Of a stretch of DNA of 64,000 bases, positions 54,669 to 63,600 are shown piece by piece (within the stretch, counting starts at the first letter, position 1; each line of letters begins with the position of its first letter). This stretch comes from Liquorilactobacillus ghanensis DSM 18630 (lineage in GTDB: Bacteria > Bacillota > Bacilli > Lactobacillales > Lactobacillaceae). The notes beneath the pieces are model-generated. The model searched no databases. It worked only from the letters and a program-made list of their open reading frames with translations, and was not told the origin of the DNA. The stretch spans positions 1 through 64,000 of the forward strand of contig NZ_AZGB01000030.1 in the NCBI RefSeq assembly GCF_001435235.1, in the 5' to 3' direction. Position numbers and translations under genes: made by a program.

Positions 54669-55898
54669 ATGGAAAAGAGTAACCAAAAAAAGCCAAAATT
54701 AGTTTTTATCTTATTGTATATCGCATTTATTATTTGTTTTATCGATCGTTCCGCAATCAGTATTGCATTGTCATATATTGGCAATGATTTTCATCTGGAT
54801 GCAACCAAATTAGGAATTGTTTCCAGTGCTTTCTTTTTTAGCTATTCGTTGATGCAGATTCCTGGTGGCTGGCTAGCTGATAAGTTCGGCTCAAAATTAA
54901 CAGTAGTCGTTGCTATCTTGATGTGGTCTCTTTTTACCATTTTAACTGGTTTTGCGTGGTCATTGGCTTCATTGTTGGTCATTAGGATTCTTTTTGGCAT
55001 TGGTGAAGGTGCCTATCCCTCTGCCAGCTTAAAACAAATCAGTGAGGAGTTTTCTTTTAAGGCACGTTCAGAAGCGACCTCAGCCATTATTTCGTCAAAT
55101 TATGCTGGGGCAGCAATTGCACCGGTAATAATCGCACCAATTATTGCCAGTTTGGGTTGGCGAGTTGCCTTTCATTTAATGGGGATCTTGGGTTTGATTT
55201 TTGTGGTCATTTATTATCTGGCGTTGCGTCCGATCAGACAAAAACGGGCAGCTGCTGCCGGGACTGCTAAACGAATTAACTGGAAAGCTTCACTTCTTAA
55301 TCCAGTTGTTTGGCAATTTTTCTTAGTAGTTTTAGGGTTGAGTGTTATTACCAAAGGGCTTGATTCTTGGATGCCGACATATTTATTGCGAGCGCGCCAT
55401 ATTAATTTGGCTGGCATTGCTTGGCTGGTTCCATTACCGTCAATTAGTGCCGGAGCTGCCGCACTCTTAACCGGTTATTTAATGGTCCATTTTTTCAAAC
55501 AGAAAGAAAAATGGTTAATTGCCGTTAGTTGTTTGTTGGCAACAATCTTTATGTTTGGAATGTATAAATCCACTAGTTTGAGTAATGTTATAATTTTTGA
55601 AGTTTTGACTTATTTCTTTAAAGGTTTAGCGTTTAGTGGTTGTTTTGCATTGTTTGCTCAATTAGTTACTGGTGAAGCTTACGGATCTGCGGTCGGAATT
55701 GTTAATTTTGGTGGTCAATTAGCTGGGTTTTTGGCACCGATCATAATTGGCGCACTGGTTGAACATTTTAACAATTCATATAGCGCTGCCTTTTTATTCC
55801 TAGTCATTTGTGCCGCTTTTTCTTTTGTAATTTCATTGACCTTTAATGCCGAAGAACTGCAGAAAAATCAACAACGGGTAATTAACGAAAATAAATAA
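54669..55898 (+). CDS. MFS transporter, anion:cation symporter-like
   Basis: A 409-residue transporter with twelve predicted membrane segments. DRSAISIALSYIGNDFHLD, GWLADKFGSKL and RILFGIGEGAYPSAS are typical of the anion:cation symporter (ACS) branch, which carries organic anions such as hexuronates, phthalate and N-acyl or carboxylate compounds. ATG 54669 follows AGGGGG. It lies between the M20 enzyme and the racemase-like enzyme and should import their common substrate. Confidence 0.83.
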   Translation: MEKSNQKKPKLVFILLYIAFIICFIDRSAISIALSYIGNDFHLDATKLGIVSSAFFFSYSLMQIPGGWLADKFGSKLTVVVAILMWSLFTILTGFAWSLASLLVIRILFGIGEGAYPSASLKQISEEFSFKARSEATSAIISSNYAGAAIAPVIIAPIIASLGWRVAFHLMGILGLIFVVIYYLALRPIRQKRAAAAGTAKRINWKASLLNPVVWQFFLVVLGLSVITKGLDSWMPTYLLRARHINLAGIAWLVPLPSISAGAAALLTGYLMVHFFKQKEKWLIAVSCLLATIFMFGMYKSTSLSNVIIFEVLTYFFKGLAFSGCFALFAQLVTGEAYGSAVGIVNFGGQLAGFLAPIIIGALVEHFNNSYSAAFLFLVICAAFSFVISLTFNAEELQKNQQRVINENK

Positions 55899-55915
55899 TG
55901 AAAGGAACTGTTAAA

Positions 55916-57022
55916 TTGAAGATAACAGAAGCTAAATTATATAAAGTTGACTTGCCTTTAAGGAATCCTTTTGAGACAAGTTTTGCCAGAATGAAGTATA
56001 AAAAATGTATTATTTTGGAATTGATCGATGATGCTGGTCGGAGTGGTTTTGGGGAATCATCAGCGTTTGATATTCCATTTTATAATGAGGAATTTCGCAG
56101 TGGCAGCTGGAGTTTACTGAAAGAACAACTGTTACCGCAAGTTGTTGGAAAAGAAATTGCTCATCCCGATGACATTTATAAATTATTTTCCGGTATTAGA
56201 ATGAACAATATGTCAAAATCGGCTGTCAATTGTGCGCTATGGGATTTATATGCTCAACAGCAGCAATTAAATTTATCGCGGGCACTCGGAGGTACGAAAA
56301 CTGAAATTGAAACGGGCGTAAGCATCGGGGTTCAAGCCAGTCCGCAAAAACTAGTCGAAGTAGTCAATGGTTATTTGAATGAAGGCTATCGTCGCATCAA
56401 AATGAAAATCAAACCGGGCAAAGACTATGAATATTTAGCGGCTGTTAGAAGTAAATTTCCGGATGCAATGCTGATGGCTGATGCCAATTCTGCGTATCGA
56501 TTAGCCGATGCAAAGCTATTGCAAAAACTAGACGATTTGGATTTAATAATGATTGAACAGCCGTTGGAACCGGGAGATTTGTTAGATCATGCTCATTTGC
56601 AGGGGATGCTGAAGACTAGCATTTGTTTGGACGAAAGCATTACCTCGCTTGAAGATACACGCAAGATGATTGAATTAAAGAGCGGTCGAATTATTAATAT
56701 CAAAGTTGCGCGGGTTGGTGGTTTGGGAATTGCCAAAAAAATTCAAAAATTGGCATCCGCAAATGGCATTGCTTGTTGGTGTGGCGGCATGCTTGATTCG
56801 GGAATAGCCCGCGCGGCTAATGTTGCGGTTGCAACTTTACCTGGTTATACTTTGCCAAACGATATCGCGGCATCCGGTAGATATTATGATGCTGATATTA
56901 TCAAACCGCTAGTTGAACTCAGCGGAACTTACGTTAAGGTTCCAACCCAACCAGGTCTAGGTTATCAAATTGACCGCGAAAATTTGAGTCGCTTTACAGT
57001 TGCAAGTCAACGAATTAAATAA
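55916..57022 (+). CDS. Enolase-superfamily racemase (N-acylamino-acid racemase/OSBS-like)
   Basis: A 368-residue MR/MLE-type enzyme. Base lysines lie in RRIKMKIKPG, metal ligands in LMADANSAY, IEQPLEP and CLDESIT, and the second lysine in INIKVARVGG. The ACWCGGMLDSGIARA segment is typical of o-succinylbenzoate synthase/N-succinylamino-acid racemases. TTG 55916 is chosen because AAAGGA lies nine bases upstream; ATG 55898 overlaps the MFS stop and has no site. There are no other menaquinone genes, so racemisation of an N-acyl amino acid, or dipeptide epimerisation, is likelier than OSBS activity. Confidence 0.8.
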   Translation: MKITEAKLYKVDLPLRNPFETSFARMKYKKCIILELIDDAGRSGFGESSAFDIPFYNEEFRSGSWSLLKEQLLPQVVGKEIAHPDDIYKLFSGIRMNNMSKSAVNCALWDLYAQQQQLNLSRALGGTKTEIETGVSIGVQASPQKLVEVVNGYLNEGYRRIKMKIKPGKDYEYLAAVRSKFPDAMLMADANSAYRLADAKLLQKLDDLDLIMIEQPLEPGDLLDHAHLQGMLKTSICLDESITSLEDTRKMIELKSGRIINIKVARVGGLGIAKKIQKLASANGIACWCGGMLDSGIARAANVAVATLPGYTLPNDIAASGRYYDADIIKPLVELSGTYVKVPTQPGLGYQIDRENLSRFTVASQRIK

Positions 57023-57101
57023 AGTATTTTAGCGGTTAATTTAATTTGTTAAAAAAAACCATCAGCAATGAATTACAGAAATTAAATTTTTTGTTTTAGT
57101 G

Positions 57102-57128
57102 AACAGTCCAAATCAGAGCTGTTATTTT
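57102..57128 (+). terminator. Weak terminator after the racemase gene
   Basis: AACAGTC pairs with GAGCTGTT with one bulged base, followed by ATTTTT. The stem is short, so termination may be partial. Confidence 0.5.
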
Positions 57129-57304
57129 TGATAAAAAATCGCTTTTAAGCCTGAGGTAGAGCGATTAAGTTGCAAATAATTAGGGATGATGTTACTTACT
57201 TATTAAGCTGCAATCAAACAAAATTTAGCTTTTACCAGTTTTCTTAAGATATTTTTAAATTGCTTTTTAGATGCCAAGCAGTTATGATTACACGTGGATA
57301 AAGT

Positions 57305-57460
57305 AGATTTGTTAGGTGAGGCTCCTATATAAACATAGGCTGCTGCCAAAAAAACGTCGAGAGACACCAATTGGTAGAACAGGGATTGTCGATACAAGGC
57401 TTTCTTTAAAGCAGCTAAAAGATATTCTTTTTACGTTATATAGTGCCAAAACTCAACGAA
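57305..57460 (+). promoter_or_regulatory. M-box (ykoK leader) Mg2+ riboswitch
   Basis: The conserved M-box elements appear in order: TTAGGTGAGGCTCCTATAT, AGGCTGCTGCC, AAACGTCGAGAGAC, CCAATTGGT, AAGCAGCT and TAGTGCCAAAACTCAACGA. This is the Mg2+-sensing leader found upstream of mgtA and mgtE in Firmicutes. High Mg2+ favours the following terminator and so shuts off the downstream genes. The terminal boundaries are approximate. Confidence 0.92.
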
Positions 57461-57503
57461 TAAATCGTTAAAGTTGACACTGTGTATTTGTAAAATACTG
57501 GTT

Positions 57504-57543
57504 AACGGTTTTTTGTTGAGTAATCAACAGGGAACCGTTTTTT
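57504..57543 (+). terminator. Expression-platform terminator of the M-box
   Basis: AACGGTT and AACCGTT form the outer stem, GTTGA and TCAAC the inner stem, and a T-run follows. It is 44 bases downstream of the M-box core, as expected for a riboswitch expression platform. Confidence 0.85.
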
Positions 57544-57658
57544 GCTTTGTTCAAAATTCTTGGGAAGAAAGGAGAAGTAATTTTTATTAATTATAGGTCA
57601 GTGTAATTAATTAGGATGAGTAAGGTCAATGTTTTCATTAGAAAGAGGGGAAAAACCA

Positions 57659-57787
57659 ATGGACGACAGCAGTCCGCAGAAAGAGGGATCGCAGGCGCAG
57701 GCCAAATTTAATTATCGGCTAGAACAAGCAGCTGTTTTCGGCTATTTGTTTTTTGCCTGTTTGCCTGCCTTGATCCCAGAAAAATAA
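57659..57787 (+). CDS. 42-residue predicted membrane microprotein upstream of mgtA
   Basis: A short ORF with GAGGGG eight bases before its ATG. The product has a polar N-terminal half (MDDSSPQKEG, SQAQAKFNYR) and a hydrophobic C-terminal half (AAVFGYLFFACLPALIP) long enough to span the membrane once. It lies after the M-box terminator and before a second hairpin and mgtA, so it would be made under the same Mg2+ control. Small proteins associated with MgtA (MgtS, MgtR, leader MgtL) are known in enterobacteria; this one shows no visible likeness to them. Real coding potential is likely but unproven. Confidence 0.6.
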   Translation: MDDSSPQKEGSQAQAKFNYRLEQAAVFGYLFFACLPALIPEK

Positions 57788-57817
57788 AAAATGTCAGTCT
57801 ATTAAACTGTCATTTTT
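57787..57817 (+). terminator. Hairpin between microprotein and mgtA genes
   Basis: AAAAATG plus CAGT pairs with ACTG plus CATTTTT with one T-T mismatch around a seven-base loop. It overlaps the stop codon of the small ORF and ends 29 bases before mgtA. It could be a terminator or attenuator that makes mgtA expression depend on translation of the small ORF. Confidence 0.55.
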
Positions 57818-57845
57818 AGTAATTCTTGGAAAGAGGTATCTAAAA

Positions 57846-60491
57846 ATGCGTAAAGAAAAATTAAATAATTATCACTACTTTTCAACCACACCGCTCGAAA
57901 AATTATTTGCAGCATTTCATTCAAGTTCCCAAGGCTTAAGGAATGATCAAATCGAGCAGGCTCGTGAAAAATACGACAGTAATCAATTAGCTTATCATAA
58001 GAAGAACTCTTGGTTGATTGAAATTATTAAAGCATATATTACTCCTTTTACGGTGGTTTTAATGCTTTTAGGAATTTTATCATTTATTAGTGATTATCAG
58101 TTGGCCGCACCCAAAGATCGTGACTTATCTAGTGTGATTATTATTGCCATAATGGTTATCGTTAGTGGGACAATGAGCTTGATTCAGTCAGTCAAATCAA
58201 CTAAAGCAGTTGATCGGCTGCAGTCAATGGTCAAGATCACCGCAACAGTTTGCCGAGATCAGCAATTTAGTGAATTGCCAGTTGGAGAATTAGTTGTTGG
58301 TGATCTGGTTAAATTATCGGCTGGTGATTTAATCCCGGCAGACTTGCGTTTACTACAAGCTAAAGATTTATTTGTTTCTCAGTCAGCACTGACTGGTGAA
58401 AGTTATCCGGTTGAAAAACAAGCCGCTGCGAATTCAGCGAGTGAACAAGATCCGGCGATGTATTCAAACCTGCTCTTAATGGGCAGTAATGTTGTCAGCG
58501 GCACTGCAACAGCAATAGTAATAAAAACTGGCTCGGCTACATTTTTTGGTGATATTGCTCAGGAACTGACCCGTAAACCGGCAAAAACGAATTTTGAAAC
58601 TGGTATTCAAAAAACTTCTTGGCTATTGATTCGATTTATGGCGATAATGGCGCCGCTGGTAATCATAATTAATGGCCTTGCTAAAGGTAATTGGGGCGAA
58701 TCATTTTTATTTGGTTTATCGATTGCTGTTGGTTTAACACCGGAAATGCTGCCAATGATCGTTACTACCAACTTGGTTAAAGGTGCAGCAGCGATGGCTA
58801 AAAAGGGAACAATTGTAAAAAATATTAATTCGATTCAAAATTTTGGAGCAATTGATGTTTTATGCAGTGATAAGACCGGGACATTAACTGAAGACAAAAT
58901 TGTTTTGAAAAATTCTTATAACTGCGAAGGTGAAGCTGACCAACGGGTTTTGAAACACGCTTATCTCAACAGCCGTTATCAGACAGGTTTAAAGAATTTA
59001 TTAGACGAGGCAGTTATTTTGGCTGCCCAGTCACAGAAATTAACTCCGTCATTTGAAAGTTATCAAAAAGTTGATGAATTGCCGTTTGACTTTGAACGAC
59101 GGCGGATGAGTGTCGTGGTCAAAGATCAAACTGGAAAAACACAAATGATTACTAAAGGAGCAATTGAAGAACTTTTAGCAGTTTCAGCTTTTGCAGATTT
59201 GCATGGGCAAATAATGCCTTTAACAGCCGATGTAAAAGCTAATATCTTAGAAAAAGTGAAGCAGTTGAACCAGCAAGGTATGCGTGTGGTCGGAGTTGCT
59301 CAAAAAACTAATCCGCAAGCAGCTTCAGTTTTATCAATAAAAGATGAATGTGAACTAGTCTTAATTGGTTACTTAGCTTTTCTTGATCCACCAAAAAAGA
59401 CAGCTCGTCAGGCTTTGTCATCGCTTAAAAGACGTGGTGTCAGCTTGAAACTATTGACAGGAGATAATCAGTCGGTAACTAAATCAGTTTGCCAACAATT
59501 GGGATTGACTGAACAGCGAATAATCAGTGGCCCAGCGGTGGCAGCAGCCAATGAAGCGGAACTGCCGAAGCTTGTTGAGAATTATGATGTTTTTGTAAAA
59601 TTAACTCCGCAGCAAAAGTCGCAAATTATTCGAACACTGAGAAAAAACAATCATACTGTTGGTTTTATGGGTGATGGGATCAATGATACACCGGCTATGA
59701 AAGCTGCTGATGTTGGTATTTCAGTTGATACAGCAGTTGACATTGCCAAGGAATCAGCTGATGTGATCCTGTTGGATAAAGACTTGAAGGTTTTGGAACA
59801 AGGAATTCTTTTAGGCAGAAAGACCTTTGGAAATATTATGAAGTATATCAAAATTACTGCCAGCTCAAACTTTGGAAACATGTTGTCAATGTTGTTAGCT
59901 AGTATCTTTTTGCCTTTCTTGCCAATGCTGCCATTACAGATTTTACTGCTTAATTTGATTTATGATTTGTCTTGCGTTTCAGTTCCTTGGGATCGAATGG
60001 ATTCAGAGTATTTGATCAAGCCCAAGAAATGGACGACAAATACGATCAGCAAATTTATGCTATGGTTCGGACCGACCAGTTCAATTTTTGACATCACAAC
60101 TTTTCTTGCCATGTATTTTATAATTTGTCCAGCGATTACTGGCGGCAGTTTTCAATCACTGGCACCTGATCAGCAAGCGATTTTTATGTTGCTTTTTCAT
60201 ACGGCTTGGTTCGTCGAATCACTTTGGACCCAGACTTTGGTTTTGCATGCTTTACGCACTCCAAAAGTTCCCTTTATCCAAAGTACTGCTGCTCCGGCTT
60301 TAACGGTAGTCACTTCTTTGGGAATCGCAGTTGGTACATTTTTACCAATGAGTCCGTTGGGAGATAAATTGCAGTTGACCAGTCTGCCACCAGCTTTTTG
60401 GCTGTTGTTAGGATTAACGTTGTTCGCCTATTTGTTATTGGTAACGGTGGTTAAACATTTTTATTTGAACAAGTATCGAGAGTTACTTTGA
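57846..60491 (+). CDS. mgtA: Mg2+-transporting P-type ATPase
   Basis: An 881-residue P3B-type ATPase that imports Mg2+. The TGES loop (SALTGESYPVEK), phosphorylation site CSDKTGTLTED with its Asp near residue 345, and the hinge MGDGINDTPAMKAADVGISV are all present, with ten membrane segments including a C-terminal cation ATPase_C part. Length is close to E. coli MgtA (898). GGAAAGAGG precedes ATG 57846. Control by the upstream M-box makes the Mg2+ assignment strong. Confidence 0.93.
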   Translation: MRKEKLNNYHYFSTTPLEKLFAAFHSSSQGLRNDQIEQAREKYDSNQLAYHKKNSWLIEIIKAYITPFTVVLMLLGILSFISDYQLAAPKDRDLSSVIIIAIMVIVSGTMSLIQSVKSTKAVDRLQSMVKITATVCRDQQFSELPVGELVVGDLVKLSAGDLIPADLRLLQAKDLFVSQSALTGESYPVEKQAAANSASEQDPAMYSNLLLMGSNVVSGTATAIVIKTGSATFFGDIAQELTRKPAKTNFETGIQKTSWLLIRFMAIMAPLVIIINGLAKGNWGESFLFGLSIAVGLTPEMLPMIVTTNLVKGAAAMAKKGTIVKNINSIQNFGAIDVLCSDKTGTLTEDKIVLKNSYNCEGEADQRVLKHAYLNSRYQTGLKNLLDEAVILAAQSQKLTPSFESYQKVDELPFDFERRRMSVVVKDQTGKTQMITKGAIEELLAVSAFADLHGQIMPLTADVKANILEKVKQLNQQGMRVVGVAQKTNPQAASVLSIKDECELVLIGYLAFLDPPKKTARQALSSLKRRGVSLKLLTGDNQSVTKSVCQQLGLTEQRIISGPAVAAANEAELPKLVENYDVFVKLTPQQKSQIIRTLRKNNHTVGFMGDGINDTPAMKAADVGISVDTAVDIAKESADVILLDKDLKVLEQGILLGRKTFGNIMKYIKITASSNFGNMLSMLLASIFLPFLPMLPLQILLLNLIYDLSCVSVPWDRMDSEYLIKPKKWTTNTISKFMLWFGPTSSIFDITTFLAMYFIICPAITGGSFQSLAPDQQAIFMLLFHTAWFVESLWTQTLVLHALRTPKVPFIQSTAAPALTVVTSLGIAVGTFLPMSPLGDKLQLTSLPPAFWLLLGLTLFAYLLLVTVVKHFYLNKYRELL

Positions 60492-60617
60492 TAAGTTTTA
60501 GCCGGTACCATTCAACTAAAGATTGAATTGCAGTGGTTACTTGAGTAAAATTATGATTATAAAGACTATTGATATAAAATTATAATTTATTTTCTAGCTT
60601 AATAAAGGGAGCTAATA

Positions 60618-63600
60618 ATGATTAATTGGAAAAATATGTTTTCAGATCAAATTTTAAAACGGGGTCAACGTTATTTTAAGCAAAAAAGGGTTGAAAATTT
60701 ACGTTATGATAAATATCGGCACGCGTGGACAGCTGCTGTTCATGGGACGAGGACTTATCGGGTTAAAATTTATGTGGATCATAAGGGCAATTTGCAAAGA
60801 GAAGGCTGTTCATGCCCCTTTGCAGCTAAAGGGTATGCTTGCAAGCATTTAGTGGCTGTTTTTTGCGCTTTGGAATCTTTAGCAGAAGTTGTCGGCACTG
60901 ATCATGGAATCAATATTTTACCGAAAAAAAAGGCAACTTATAATTTATTAAGCAAATTGCAGCGACAAGTTAGGCAGCAATTGACAGCGGACTATTATTT
61001 TGATTTAAATAAAATTTTAGCAAATCTCAAGATAAACGATGAGGTTTTTCAAGGGGCCCAGCAATTAGACGAAAATCCTGATTTTGTAGCTAGTCAAATC
61101 AAGCTGGATTATGTACGCGATCCTGACAGCAGTGTTTTTTCTAGTAAACGTGAGCAAGTCATTAAAGCAGTCAGCGAGCACAATATGATTCAAAATGCAG
61201 TATATGTCATGCTTGGACGAGATCGGGTAATGAAAACTTTTTGCAGCATATGTTACCAAACGGATACTTTTTGCGAACACACAACTAATCTATTACTGCA
61301 TTTGGTCACTGAGATCTTAAAAAATAATCCTGGTGATTATACCGATTATCAAGGTTCGATGTTGTTGGCTGACTTAAAACATGCCAAAGATGAACAACTT
61401 AGTAAAAATATACCGGCCGTCGACAGCAAAAAGAAAGTTTCTCTGCTGCCGGAGTTAGTTGCTTACAGTAATAAATCATTAGCTTTGCGTTTAAAAGTTG
61501 GTGAAGCAGGCAAGCGGCTTTATCGGGTTAAAGATTTACCGCGTCTGTTGCAGGACTTTACTAATGGAGCAACCGTTCGATTGGGGAAAAAACAAATCCT
61601 AACTTTGCGGGTTGAAGATCTAACCCCAGCTGCTTTTACGGTATATGATTTTTTGCGCCGAAACTTACTGGCTTTGCTTGATTTGCAAACTAGTCTTGAA
61701 AAAAATGATCTGAATGATCAAAATTTGAGTGAATCATTGCGCTTGCCTGAATACGGGAAAAGCGCCTTGTTGCTTGGCCCGGCAGCACTTGATGATTTTT
61801 ATGCTACATTTCAAGGAAAAAAGGTAATATTTATTAACCGTAATGCAAGAGAAACAACTCATTTGCAGTTAACCGATCACCAACTTAAGCTAATAATTGA
61901 ATTGAAAAAAGTTTATGGTAAAAATAAGTCTTTTCAAGGTCTAAAATTTGCAACACAAATTCCACCAGTATTTTTAGGCCGAAGAACAGCTTATTATGTG
62001 GCCGATCAGCATTTTCATCGCATTTCATTAGCGCAGGCAGATCTCATTAAACCATTGTTGAATCACGATTATGACGATAAGTTCACAGCGGTTATTGGTA
62101 AACAAAATTTAGCAGAATTTTACTATTATTATTTACCAGATTGGCTTGCAGATCCTAATATTAATGTAATTCAGCCGCAATTAACGACTGCTGAGCTGCC
62201 ACCTAAAGCAGAGTTTACTTTTTTATTGGATATGAGCAAACAGCAATTAACGTGTCAGGTACTAGTTGCTTATCATAACAAACAGTTGAATTTGTTGGAT
62301 TCGGCTGCATCGCTTTGGTATCGTAATCGTCGTTATGAAAAAAAAGTCCAACAACAATTGCAAACTTTTTTTAGCGAAATTGATGAAGTTAACAAAAAAT
62401 TTATGCTAAGTTTTTCTGATGAACAGCTGTATGATTTGTTAACGCAAGTCATACCACACTTGCAAAGCCAAGGGACGGTTAAAGTATCAGCTGCTCTTAA
62501 AAATATTTCTATTATATCAGCTCCCAAAGTTACAGTTGGAGTTAAGTTGCAGGGGAATTTAGTGGACTTAAGTCTCAATAGTCAAGACTTTACGGCAGCG
62601 CAATTGCAACAGATTTTTCAACAATATCAGTTAAAAAAGAAATTTTACCGTCTTCCCAATGGCAGTTTTGTTGATTTGGAAAATGAAAATCTGCAGTCAA
62701 TTACCCAGCTGCAGCAAAGCTTAGACTTGCCAACAAAAAGCTTATTTACTGGCCATAATCAATTAGGGGCTAATCGCGCGTTCTTTTTAGATCAATGTTT
62801 GAAAAACAATCAAGTGAATCTTGAACTAAAAACAGATCAGCAATTTCAGCAGCTGATCAAACGCTTTGAAAAGCTTGAACAGCAAAAGTTTACCTTACCG
62901 AATTTGTTGCAGGCAACATTACGACCTTATCAAAAAATCGGTTATCAATGGCTGCGGACACTGGCAACAAGCTATTTTGGCGGCATTTTAGCTGATGAGA
63001 TGGGCTTGGGGAAGACAATCCAAGTAATTACATTGCTATTAGCAAATCAGCAGGAAAAATTTGTTGCGCATGCTAGTTCATTAATTGTGACGCCAGCATC
63101 GTTGGTCTACAATTGGCAAGCAGAATTAGCAAAGTTTGCGCCTAGTTTGCGCGTTAAATTAATAACTGGTACACAAAAACAGCGCCAACAGCAGCTACAA
63201 GCTTTGGCAGAAGATCCGGTTGATGTTGTTATTACCTCTTATGATTTATTAAAGCGTGATCTGGAACAATATCAGTCGTTTAATTTTGCTTTTGAAATTA
63301 TCGATGAAGCCCAATATATCAAAAATCCGCGGACTTCAGCAGCGAAAGCAGTCAAAAAGATTAAGAGTCAGGTTCGTTTTGCTTTAACCGGAACGCCGAT
63401 TGAAAATGGTTTAAGTGAGTTATGGAGTATTTTTGATTTTCTGATGCCGGGCTTTTTAGGCACATACCATGATTTTCTCAGTAGTTTTGAAAATCCGATC
63501 ATTAAAGAGCAGCAAAAATCAGTGCAACAAAAACTAAATCAGTTGGTGGCACCCTTTATTTTGCGGCGGTTAAAACGCCAAGTGCTTAAAGATCTGCCGG

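Larger units (their letters stand above)
57023..57658. other. Long leader region with terminator and M-box riboswitch
   Basis: The 636 bases after the racemase gene contain a weak terminator (57102-57128), a second small hairpin (ATCGCT/AGCGAT arms, 57138-57165), the M-box riboswitch and its terminator (57305-57543), and then about 115 bases leading to a small ORF. No gene was seen before 57659. Confidence 0.7.

Noticed and set aside
55916-57022. Menaquinone gene menC
   Set aside because: The fold and motifs allow OSBS activity, but no other men gene is near and the operon has an M20 hydrolase and a transporter, which fit an N-acylamino-acid or dipeptide role better.
57616-57711. 31-codon ORF overlapping the microprotein gene in another frame
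   Set aside because: It has no proper ribosome-binding site, while the overlapping 42-residue frame has one at ideal spacing and a membrane-like tail.
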